NCBI GenBank assembly: GCA_903893525.1
Contig: CAITMP010000405.1
Span: 1-35,750 of the forward strand
DNA: 35,750 bases
Source: an uncultured Acidobacteriia bacterium
Lineage (GTDB): Bacteria; Acidobacteriota; Terriglobia; Bryobacterales; Bryobacteraceae
Direction of reading: 5' to 3'
In this document: in pieces, positions 9,824 to 18,422 of the stretch
How positions within the stretch are numbered: position 1 is the first letter of the stretch
How the letters are laid out: each line of letters starts with the position of its first letter
Made by a program: the position numbers and the translations under genes
The notes under the pieces: model-generated
The model's database searches: none
The model's input: the letters and a program-made list of their open reading frames with translations, nothing else
What the model was told of the DNA's origin: nothing

Positions 9824-11314
9824 CTAGTCAACTATTAGATCGGCCACCGTCTTGTTGGGGTCGTCCACAATGGCTTCGAGTACACGTCCGAACCACAAAT
9901 TCATTTCGTTGGCCGCCTCAACATCGAAAAGGCTCTTTTTGGGGAGCCACACGCCGCCTAGCGACTTCCCGTTGTCTGTTTCGGTTTCCCAAGTGACCAG
10001 GTACAGGTCGGGGCGGGTCTGGTCGTGCATCCAATCCTCCACCCATTCCACGTCCAAGCCATTCAGCTGCAGCTTGCCCCTGAGGGTCTCCGGATAAGCC
10101 GAGAATACGGCTTTGAACAAAGGTCCGCCCTGCCTGTCGGGAAAAACTTCCTTGAGCGGAATGTCCTGATAAGTCAGTGCCGAGGTAACAACATCTTTCA
10201 CGCGTCCCAGCAACGAAGCGATGGTGGGATTGTCGCCCAAGTCCACACGAAGGGCTGGTACGACCTCGCTCGCACCTATCATCGATTCAAACCGCCAATC
10301 CGGCCGGATCACATATGTGGTGCCGACCGTAATATCGGAGCAACCGGAATAGCGCCGGAGGAGCAAAAAATACGCCGCGACGATTGCGATATACGGTGTG
10401 ACAGCGTGTCTGCGGCAAGAGGCATGGAGCCGCCGGGTGAGATCGGCCGAGTAACGGTGCCACAACAGGTGGGAATCGAAATTCTTCGCCTGTGGCCCAC
10501 TATTCTGGTTGCGCCAAGTCCATGGCGGTGGCTCGCCGGCACGGAACCAATCCCTCCAGTACTGGCGGCGCTCTTCAACCAGGCTCGATCCCGGTGCGAC
10601 GGTACCCGCTTGCCACTTGGCGTATTCGGAGTATTGCGTGACAGGGGGGAGTCCGACGGGGACGCCGGACACCAAGGCGTTGTAATGGGCCGAAAATTCC
10701 TTCAGGACATTCAGCAGCGTCGGGTGGTCGAACAGAGTATTGTGGAAGCAGATCTGGAGGTAGCTGGCATCCTCACTGGGCTCGGTGCCTGGAACCGATG
10801 CGAACGCAACGTGCAGGCCACTAGCTGCCGCCAAATCGAAAGGTCTGCGTGCCTCGTCCGCCATCCACGCATGCAGGTCGGATTGGCTCGCGCCGGGCAT
10901 CCGTGTTTCAAACCACGCGACTTCGCCCTTCGGAGAAATCACCTGCATCAGTTGCCCGTCGATTTGTTTCAGAACCGTGCGCAGAATCTCGTGGCGGGCC
11001 ACCATCGCATCGAAAGACGATCGGACTACCGCCGGATCAACGGCACCAAGGATCTTGAACAGGAACGGCGCGTGGTAAAACGTCTCCTTGGGATCGAGCT
11101 GCTGGAGCGTCCAAAAGCGTTTCTGGGCGAAACTGGCCGGGCACAGAGTGGTCGCCGTGCTCAGATGCTGGACCAATTCCGCCTTCCTGGCCTGCAGCTT
11201 GAGCCGCAATTCCGGCGTCAGGGCATCCGGAGGAGCCGTGTATCGCAGCTTGTCCCCATCGAGCCGCAGTTTGATGCCGCGTCCCTCAAGTTCCTCCAAC
11301 AGCTGCCCGGGCAC
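9824..11314 (-). CDS. NRPS subunit: TubC-type N-terminal docking domain plus condensation domain
   Basis: GTG start at 11314 sharing one base with the upstream stop (TAGTG); N-terminus PGQLLEELEGRGIKLRLDGDKLRYTAPPDALTPELRLKLQARKAELVQHL is TubC-docking-like; then a condensation-domain region (PASFAQKRFWTLQQLDP...GTTYVIRPDW...DIPLKEVFP). Confidence 0.85.
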   Translation of the reverse strand: MPGQLLEELEGRGIKLRLDGDKLRYTAPPDALTPELRLKLQARKAELVQHLSTATTLCPASFAQKRFWTLQQLDPKETFYHAPFLFKILGAVDPAVVRSSFDAMVARHEILRTVLKQIDGQLMQVISPKGEVAWFETRMPGASQSDLHAWMADEARRPFDLAAASGLHVAFASVPGTEPSEDASYLQICFHNTLFDHPTLLNVLKEFSAHYNALVSGVPVGLPPVTQYSEYAKWQAGTVAPGSSLVEERRQYWRDWFRAGEPPPWTWRNQNSGPQAKNFDSHLLWHRYSADLTRRLHASCRRHAVTPYIAIVAAYFLLLRRYSGCSDITVGTTYVIRPDWRFESMIGASEVVPALRVDLGDNPTIASLLGRVKDVVTSALTYQDIPLKEVFPDRQGGPLFKAVFSAYPETLRGKLQLNGLDVEWVEDWMHDQTRPDLYLVTWETETDNGKSLGGVWLPKKSLFDVEAANEMNLWFGRVLEAIVDDPNKTVADLIVD

Positions 11315-14300
11315 TAGATTTCCCCGTCTTCCACTTCGGCAACCAAGGTTTCGGCCGTGTTCCGGTCCAAATACGCCGCCAGTTGGGAAACCGTCGGGTT
11401 CTCCATCAGCACCACGGGCCCCAAGGTCCGGTTCAGGGATTTCTGCAGCCTGTGCATCAGCGCGACGGCGCTCAGCGAGTTGCCGCCGAGTTCGAAGAAG
11501 TTTTGGTCCAGCCCCACCCGGCCCACATTCAGAACATCGGCCCAAACATCCAGCAGCATCAATTCGGTCGGATTGTCCGTTGCGGGTCGCGCCTCGTCCG
11601 CACCCATGTCAAAAGTAACCGGAATTTGCGCGAGCGCCTTGCGGTCGATCTTGCCGTTGGGCGACAGGGGGAACTGGTCCAGCACCGTGAAGACCGCCGG
11701 CATCATGTAGTAGGGAACCTTCTCGCGCAACAACTGCCGCAGGTGCGGAATCAGTTGCCGGTTCAGCTGGGCCCGTTGCGGATCGTTGCAGAAGTCGTCA
11801 ACCGTGCGGAGCAAATCCGGGTCGGCAACGGCAAAGACTGCGGGGCGAGCCGGGAGGTCGTTGCGCGAGAACACCGCATCGAACGAGCCCCCGGCGTCCG
11901 TATTCAACCAGCTGACTTCAACCCGGTAGCCACGCGACTCCAGAGCCCACACGTCCTCGGGCTGCACGGAGCGGTCCGGCACCGAAGAAACGTAGGCCCT
12001 CAGGTCCGCCGCGGTCTGCTGCGGGCTTGCCTCGCGCAGCCACGCCATGGCCGAAACTTCCTCGTCCAAGCGACCGTTTGGAATGCGGCTGATGGCGAGC
12101 GTTTCCGGACGGTCCTGGGACAGAATGCGGCGCACCTCGTCCAAGCTCAGCTTTTGGCGGGTCCAATCCTGCCATTGGAGGTCGGATTGCACTTCCACCG
12201 GCGAGTCGACGTGGAGGACCACGTCGTATCGGAACCGGGACAGCTCGTTTTCCGTGTACCCGCGCTTGGGCATCGCCTCCACGTGCGAGATCCCTGGGAT
12301 CTGGCGCATGAGAAGCGGGAACAGGCCGGGCGCGAGCAGCAGATCGCGCTCATTCAAAACTTCCTGCCGGATATGGTCCTTGACCTTCGCAATCGAGTCC
12401 GTGTCCTTGGCCTGGAACAACTGCAGCGAGGTTTGGAAAGTTTCCAGAGTCAGAAGGCTCAGCAGATCGCCCAGAAGGATGTGGCCGCCCGGTTTCACCA
12501 ATTGCACAAGCCTACGGATCACCTGGACCAGATATTCGATGTCCGGAAACATCTGGATTACCGAGTTGATCACGACGGTGTCGAAGCTGCCAGGCTCAAA
12601 GCCATCCAGCTCGTGGGCCGCGCCCTCGTGGAGCGAAACGCGCTCCAACCCGGGAAGGCGCTTCTGGAGCCCACGGATATATTCCAGCGCCGTGGCCGAA
12701 ATATCGCAACCCACATAGCTTTCGCACACGGGTGCCACGCGCGAGAGCAGCATTCCAGTACCGCAGCCCAGTTCCAGCAGGTTCTTGGGGCGCAGAGCGA
12801 GCATGCGGTCAACGGTCTGCTCCACCCATTCCTTCATCTCGGCGTCGGGGATCCTCTTGCCGGTGTAGCTGCTTGCCCAACCGCCGGTATTGAGTGTCTG
12901 GTCCTCGGCATCGGGGCTGGCTTGGTAGGCCTCCTCGTAGACCGCCTTCCACAATTCGATGTTCTCGCTGGCACCGGGCAATTCGCCCAGATTCTTCAAC
13001 GCATCGCGGTCGGTCATCAGATACGACACCAACTGCTGGTCGTTCCTGGCGTCCGGCACGGCCAAGACAATGGCGCGCTTCACGGCCGGGTGTTGCTCCA
13101 GCGCGGTCTCGATCTCGCCCAATTCGATCCGGAAACCGCGGATCTTGACTTGGTTGTCGATGCGTCCGATGAACTCGATGTTGCCGTCGGGCAGGAATCG
13201 CGCCAAGTCGCCGGAGCGGTAAATCCGCCCGGGTCCGAAAGGATTCGGGATGAACTTCGCCGCCGTCATTTCGGGGCGGTTCCAGTATCCACGGGCCAGA
13301 CCAATGCCGCCGATGAAAATCTCACCCGCCGTGCCCACCGGAACCTGCTGCAAGCTTTCATCCAGGATGTAAATCAGCTGGTTGGCGAACGGCTTGCCGA
13401 TGGAGGGGTTTTGCGTCGCACCGCGCTGGCAGAGGTAAATGGTGTTCAAAATGGTGGCCTCGCAGGGCCCCCACATGTTGTAGACCTTTTCGAGGGTTGG
13501 AATCCGCAGGAGGTCCTGCATCAACCGCCCGTTGAAGAGTTCACCAATCAGCGTGGCGACCCGCACGCTTTTCGGCACCGCCCCGATACTGGCCAGCACG
13601 TTGTAAGCCGAGGGAACCGAGTTGAGGAACGTGATCTCCTCGCGGGCCTTGAGGTTGGGCACTGCCAGTGCGTTCTCGCCCAGAATCACCTTCCCGCCGC
13701 GGGTCAACGGGATGAAGGTCTCGAAAAGCGATAGATCGAAGCACATTGAGGATCCCAGGAACATCCCGGCGGTTTCCTCGGGCAAGAACTGGGTGTGGGC
13801 CCAGCAAATGCAGTTGACGATGCCCGTGTGTTCGAGCGCCACGCCTTTGGGCTGGCCGGTGGAACCGGAGGTATACAGGATCACCATCAGGTTCCGGGGA
13901 CCAACCGACGTCACGGGATTGGAATCCGGCATTGCGGCGATTGCTGCGCGCTCGCTGTCCACAGCCACGATCCGCGCTTCAACTGGTGGCGGGTCGTCGA
14001 GCAGGTCTGACTGCGTCACGAACACCAGCATGGCGCTGTCCTGGGCGATGAATGCTTGCCTGGACTTCGGATAGGCGGGATCTATCGGAATGTAGGCGGC
14101 CCCGGACTTCAAGATGCCGAGCATCGACACCAACATGTCCGCAGTGCGCCGCATGCACAGGCCCACCAAGGACTCGGTGCCCACTCCGAGGCTGATCAGG
14201 TAATGCGCGAACTGATTGGCGCGCCTGTTCAGTTGTGCGTATGTCAGACGAACATCCTCCGTCACCAGCGCGACGGCGTCCGGGGTCCGGGCCGCCTGCT

Positions 14301-14379
14301 CAGCCACCAGCTGGTGCATGCAGCGGTCGGATGGAAAGGAGGCCGTCGTGTTGTTCCATTCCGCTGGCGGCATCACCAT
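11314..14379 (-). CDS. NRPS subunit: adenylation domain with inserted methyltransferase domain, then carrier protein (A-MT-T)
   Basis: ILYTSGSTGQPKGV (A3), YNMWGPCEATI (A5), YRSGDLARF (A7), RGFRIELGEIE (A8), inserted MT (ASSYTGKRIPDAEMKEWV...LLELGCGTGMLLSRVAP), NGKIDRKAL (A10), FFELGGNSLSAVAL (carrier). ORF open to 14439; ATG at 14379 suggested. Confidence 0.92.
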   Translation of the reverse strand: MVMPPAEWNNTTASFPSDRCMHQLVAEQAARTPDAVALVTEDVRLTYAQLNRRANQFAHYLISLGVGTESLVGLCMRRTADMLVSMLGILKSGAAYIPIDPAYPKSRQAFIAQDSAMLVFVTQSDLLDDPPPVEARIVAVDSERAAIAAMPDSNPVTSVGPRNLMVILYTSGSTGQPKGVALEHTGIVNCICWAHTQFLPEETAGMFLGSSMCFDLSLFETFIPLTRGGKVILGENALAVPNLKAREEITFLNSVPSAYNVLASIGAVPKSVRVATLIGELFNGRLMQDLLRIPTLEKVYNMWGPCEATILNTIYLCQRGATQNPSIGKPFANQLIYILDESLQQVPVGTAGEIFIGGIGLARGYWNRPEMTAAKFIPNPFGPGRIYRSGDLARFLPDGNIEFIGRIDNQVKIRGFRIELGEIETALEQHPAVKRAIVLAVPDARNDQQLVSYLMTDRDALKNLGELPGASENIELWKAVYEEAYQASPDAEDQTLNTGGWASSYTGKRIPDAEMKEWVEQTVDRMLALRPKNLLELGCGTGMLLSRVAPVCESYVGCDISATALEYIRGLQKRLPGLERVSLHEGAAHELDGFEPGSFDTVVINSVIQMFPDIEYLVQVIRRLVQLVKPGGHILLGDLLSLLTLETFQTSLQLFQAKDTDSIAKVKDHIRQEVLNERDLLLAPGLFPLLMRQIPGISHVEAMPKRGYTENELSRFRYDVVLHVDSPVEVQSDLQWQDWTRQKLSLDEVRRILSQDRPETLAISRIPNGRLDEEVSAMAWLREASPQQTAADLRAYVSSVPDRSVQPEDVWALESRGYRVEVSWLNTDAGGSFDAVFSRNDLPARPAVFAVADPDLLRTVDDFCNDPQRAQLNRQLIPHLRQLLREKVPYYMMPAVFTVLDQFPLSPNGKIDRKALAQIPVTFDMGADEARPATDNPTELMLLDVWADVLNVGRVGLDQNFFELGGNSLSAVALMHRLQKSLNRTLGPVVLMENPTVSQLAAYLDRNTAETLVAEVEDGEI

Positions 14380-14402
14380 GTTCGTCGATTCCAATTGGTC
14401 GT

Positions 14403-15029
14403 TCAATTTTCTGTCCTCGCCAAGACTTCGCAAACCCACACCTGCAAATTGATTCCGGGAAATTCCGTATACCGGCCGTCGAATGGCTCCGAGGTCTCAA
14501 GCACGCGCCATACGCCTTTCGCCGATAACTCAGCTATCGTTTCCTTGAAATCCGTCGCTAAATAGAACTCCGGCCGCAGGGTAAACACGATGTGGCCGCC
14601 CGGCTTGGTGATGCGCGCCAGCTCATGGAAGGAGCGGCTGGGGGCGTGCGCACGGACAAACACGCCAACGCTAACAATTCCATCGAAGCTACCCGTCGGA
14701 AAGGCGAGTGGCTCGCCGAGAACACCAAGGTGCAGCTCCGCGTAGCACTTTTTCGCGGCAGCGTGTTCCAACATGCCCTTGGACATGTCGAAGCCTTCCA
14801 CATGGACAAATCCCCGCTCCGAAAGCAGTTGTCCCACCAACCCGGTGCCGCAACCGGCGTCCAGAATGCGCCCTGTCTTCGGAACATATCGGAGCACGGA
14901 ATCCGCCGCTTCCTTTGGCCCGCCGTGGTCGCCCAGGTCGTCTTCGTAACTCCCAGCCCATTCGTCATACCGGGCGGCCATTTCCTGTGGACTTTTCGCC
15001 TCGAAAACCTCGTGAACCTTGCCGCTCAT
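14403..15029 (-). CDS. SAM-dependent class I methyltransferase
   Basis: MSGKVHEVFEAKSPQEMAARYDEWAGSYEDDL...GRILDAGCGTGLVGQLL...FDGIVSVGVF; ORF open to 15119, ATG at 15029 more plausible. Confidence 0.82.
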   Translation of the reverse strand: MSGKVHEVFEAKSPQEMAARYDEWAGSYEDDLGDHGGPKEAADSVLRYVPKTGRILDAGCGTGLVGQLLSERGFVHVEGFDMSKGMLEHAAAKKCYAELHLGVLGEPLAFPTGSFDGIVSVGVFVRAHAPSRSFHELARITKPGGHIVFTLRPEFYLATDFKETIAELSAKGVWRVLETSEPFDGRYTEFPGINLQVWVCEVLARTEN

Positions 15030-15154
15030 ACGTTCCGCATCCCCTGTTAGGTTAGCATTTTGGGTGGTCGATACAAGCTCCGGCGGGCACAGGGAAGCCG
15101 CAACGGACCCCCATCTCATAGAACGTGTAGTACGCTGTAACTTAATTTCATGAA

Positions 15155-17326
15155 ATGCTAACCGAGCCCAATATTTCCTACGTGGGCACGGCGGCGACGA
15201 TTGCGGAGCGAGCAGGAGGAAAGTTGCCCGGCACCGAACTCAAATATGCGGCAATTCTGGCATCCGTGCCGTGGCCGCTCATTGCCACGGACCAAGCTGG
15301 CAAAGTCGTGGTCTGGAACCGCGCCGCCGAGCGCCTACTGGGTTTTGACGAGAAATTTGCAACCGGCAAGGTCCTCTCGGACCTGGTCCGGGATCCGGGC
15401 TGCCTGGACCGGGATGCCAATGCCGGAGACGGCAAGTATGTCGAGAAGGTTCGCACATGGGTTGGGGCCGACGGCACTGCAATCCGTCTGGATGTCGGAT
15501 TTGGACCGACTACGGAACCCGCTCCCGGTAACGACACGCAGCCTGGGTACTTGGTGAATGCGAGGGTTCTTTCCGACAACTCCCAGCACGGCGAACCGTC
15601 ACAAGCGGCCGATACCCTCTCGGACGAGACATTCGGAAAAAGCCTGTTGGAGGCACAAAGCATCGCTGGTATCGGAAGCTGGGCCTTCGACGCACGTTCG
15701 GGGAAAGTCTACTGGTCCGACGCTACATTTCGGCTCTATGGCCTCGATCCGGAACAAGGCGAGCCGGACTTTGAAACACTGATCCGTCGCAAGCACCCGG
15801 ACGATCGGGAAACGTTCCGGAATTTGGTGTTCGACGCGATCCGGCTGGGCCGCGAGTACAACGTGGACAACCGGATCGTGCGCCCGGACGGCTCCATTTG
15901 CTACGTCCACACCGTCGGAAAGCCTTTCCGCGATTCCAAAGGTGACGTGGTGGGGCTAGTGGGTACGGCGTTGGATATTACGGACCGGAAGCTTGCCGAA
16001 ATCGCCCTCCACGACAGCGAGGTGCGGTTCCGGACCGCCTTCGAACACTCCGTCATCGGAATGGCGATGACCGCGATTGCGGATGGCAGGTTTCTCCAGG
16101 TGAACAGTGCCCTGTGCGGGATAACGGGTTACGACCAAGCGGAATTGCTGAACATGTCGTTTCGGACAATCACCCACCCGTCCGACCTTGCAGCCAATTT
16201 GAGTTTTGCCGCCGAGGTGCTCCGGGACGACGTAAAGAACCACCACTTCGAGAAAAGATTTATCCGGAAGACCGGCGATTCGGTTTGGGTGCGGGTCAGC
16301 GTGGGTGTCATGCGGAACCCAACAGGGGCTCCGGAGCATTTCATAACTCTGATTGAGGATATTTCGGCGCGGAAACTCGCGGAGGAACGGTGGCAGCTCG
16401 CATTGGAGGGGGTCAACGACGGTGTATTCGACTGGGACCCAAGGAATAACGCCATCTTCTACTCGGCGCGCTGGAAGGAGATGTTGGGCCACTCCGACCA
16501 GGACCTGCCAAATGAAATCAATGAGTGGGAGTCCCGTGTGCACCCGGAGGATTTCCCGTCCGTCCAAGCCTCGCTCCGCCGCCATCTGGACGGCCACACG
16601 GACCACTATGTCTCGGAGTACCGGATCCGTTGCAAGGATGGGGCCTACAAGTGGGTGATGGCCAAGGCCAAAGCCGTCAGGGATGAAAACGGCAAACCCG
16701 TTCGCATGATCGGAGCGCACTCGGATATTTCGGCCCGCAAATTGGCCGAGGAACACCTGAAATTCCGGGCCGAGCACGACCAACTAACCGGCGTGTCCAA
16801 CCGCGGCCATTTCCTGGAGAAGTTCCAATTGAAGGTTGCTGCCGCACGGAATGGCTCCGGGCACTGCTACCTCTGCTGTTGCGACATCGACCACTTCAAG
16901 TCGGTAAACGATCGTTACGGCCACCATACCGGGGACGGGGTACTGATCTATTTCTCGTCGCTCTTGAAGGAGTGCGGCATCTCCGGAACCTGCGTGGGCC
17001 GTTTGGGCGGCGACGAATTTCAAGTGTTGATAACGGATGCCACCGTCGACGAGGCCGTCCGGGCCATGGAAGCGGTTCGGCAGCGCTTGGCGAACAAGAA
17101 GTTTCCATCCAAGCGGGGGCCTTTCCACGTCACAGCAAGTTTTGGCTTGGCCGAACTACAACCGCACATGGACGCTGACGACCTTCAGGAATCGGCCGAC
17201 CTCGCCCTCTACCGCGCCAAAGATCTTGGACGAAACCGTCTTCATACTGCTCCAGGAAATGCCGCTCCTGGAAGCCTGGCCCAACCGCCGATGGAGTTTG
17301 ACGCCGAGATTATAATCAGCGTATGA
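15155..17326 (+). CDS. Multi-PAS domain diguanylate cyclase (GGDEF)
   Basis: Several PAS/PAC segments (LVGTALDITDRKLAE, HFITLIEDISARKLAEE, MIGAHSDISARKLAEEH) and LTGVSNRGHFLEKF...CDIDHFKSVND...GRLGGDEFQVLI. Confidence 0.93.
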   Translation: MLTEPNISYVGTAATIAERAGGKLPGTELKYAAILASVPWPLIATDQAGKVVVWNRAAERLLGFDEKFATGKVLSDLVRDPGCLDRDANAGDGKYVEKVRTWVGADGTAIRLDVGFGPTTEPAPGNDTQPGYLVNARVLSDNSQHGEPSQAADTLSDETFGKSLLEAQSIAGIGSWAFDARSGKVYWSDATFRLYGLDPEQGEPDFETLIRRKHPDDRETFRNLVFDAIRLGREYNVDNRIVRPDGSICYVHTVGKPFRDSKGDVVGLVGTALDITDRKLAEIALHDSEVRFRTAFEHSVIGMAMTAIADGRFLQVNSALCGITGYDQAELLNMSFRTITHPSDLAANLSFAAEVLRDDVKNHHFEKRFIRKTGDSVWVRVSVGVMRNPTGAPEHFITLIEDISARKLAEERWQLALEGVNDGVFDWDPRNNAIFYSARWKEMLGHSDQDLPNEINEWESRVHPEDFPSVQASLRRHLDGHTDHYVSEYRIRCKDGAYKWVMAKAKAVRDENGKPVRMIGAHSDISARKLAEEHLKFRAEHDQLTGVSNRGHFLEKFQLKVAAARNGSGHCYLCCCDIDHFKSVNDRYGHHTGDGVLIYFSSLLKECGISGTCVGRLGGDEFQVLITDATVDEAVRAMEAVRQRLANKKFPSKRGPFHVTASFGLAELQPHMDADDLQESADLALYRAKDLGRNRLHTAPGNAAPGSLAQPPMEFDAEIIISV

Positions 17327-17694
17327 AAGTCACAGCCGTGCTGATTGTGGACCAAGTGGAGGCATCGCTGGCCTTCTGGGTGGACCGGATGGGCTTCACC
17401 AAAACCATGCAGGTACCGGATGGCGACACACTCGGTTTTGCAGGCGTCGCCCTCGGTGCGGCCGAGATCATGTTCCAAACGGTCGAGAGCGTTCGCAAGG
17501 ACGATCCTTCCCTGCTCCCACCACACGGCGCAGCCACCAATCTGTTCATCGAGGTCGACGATTTCGAAGATACTTTGCGGCGGCTGGACGGATACCCCGT
17601 CGCGATGCACGAACGGACCACGTTTTATGGAATGCGGGAGATAGGCGTCCGGGAGCCCGGCGGGCACGCAGTGATCTTCGCGAAGGCCCTTTGA
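17323..17694 (+). CDS. VOC family (glyoxalase/bleomycin-resistance-like) protein
   Basis: VTAVLIVDQVEASLAFWVDRMGFTKTMQVPDGD...NLFIEVDDFEDTLRRLDG...IGVREPGGHAVIFAKAL; ATGA overlap with the preceding gene. Confidence 0.85.
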   Translation: MKVTAVLIVDQVEASLAFWVDRMGFTKTMQVPDGDTLGFAGVALGAAEIMFQTVESVRKDDPSLLPPHGAATNLFIEVDDFEDTLRRLDGYPVAMHERTTFYGMREIGVREPGGHAVIFAKAL

Positions 17695-18422
17695 GCGTGC
17701 CAAGCCTAAAACTGCCCCGCGTTTATCCCATCCTGGACACCGGCACGCTGGCCCGGCTGGAATTCCCCGTCATTGAGGCCGCGGAGGCGCTGCTGGAAGG
17801 CGGTGCCGGGATTCTCCAGATGCGCCACAAGGATTTCTGGGGTCGCGAGGCATTCGCCTTGGCGGAACAGATTTCAAAACTCTGCCGCGAGGCCGGTGTT
17901 CCGTTCGTGGTCAACGACCGCGCCGATTATGCCGCCATCCTCGGCGCTGGCCTCCATGTCGGACAGGACGACCTTTCCCCGGCTGATGCCCGGCGCGTTC
18001 TCGGTCCTGACGCGATGGTGGGCTTCTCCACCCACAACCCCGCGCAAATGTCGGACGCAGCTTCGGAACCAGTGGACTACGTTGCCTTCGGACCTGTATT
18101 TCCAACAGTTTCCAAGGAGAACCCCGATCCCGTTGCCGGTTTGGCGGGTCTGCGGGAGGTCCGCACGCTCACCTCCCGCCCCTTGGTAGCCATTGGCGGA
18201 ATCACCCTCGGGAATGCTTCCCAATGCTTCGATGCGGGAGCCGATTCGCTCGCCGTCATCGGCGACATACTCTCTGCTGTATCCTTTCCTTTATCGGCTC
18301 GTCCGTCATCGGACAAGCACTTAGCGGACGGCGCCAGGAAGCGCAGTCTGAGGGATCGAATGGCTGAATGGCAAAAACTCCAGCAACACCCACTCACGGG
18401 CAAGGCAGTAACGGGCAAGTAG
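17691..18422 (+). CDS. thiE: Thiamine phosphate synthase family protein
   Basis: PRVYPILDT..., GGAGILQMRHKD, VPFVVNDRADYAAILGAGLHVGQDDL, GFSTHNPAQM, DYVAFGPVFPTVSKENPDPVAGL, PLVAIGGITLGNA. Start TTG 17691 or GTG 17697. Confidence 0.9.
   Translation: MSVPSLKLPRVYPILDTGTLARLEFPVIEAAEALLEGGAGILQMRHKDFWGREAFALAEQISKLCREAGVPFVVNDRADYAAILGAGLHVGQDDLSPADARRVLGPDAMVGFSTHNPAQMSDAASEPVDYVAFGPVFPTVSKENPDPVAGLAGLREVRTLTSRPLVAIGGITLGNASQCFDAGADSLAVIGDILSAVSFPLSARPSSDKHLADGARKRSLRDRMAEWQKLQQHPLTGKAVTGK

Noticed and set aside
11383-13734. 783-aa plus-strand ORF opposite the NRPS
   Set aside because: Antisense to clear adenylation and methyltransferase motifs; composition is His/Arg/Val-rich shadow sequence.
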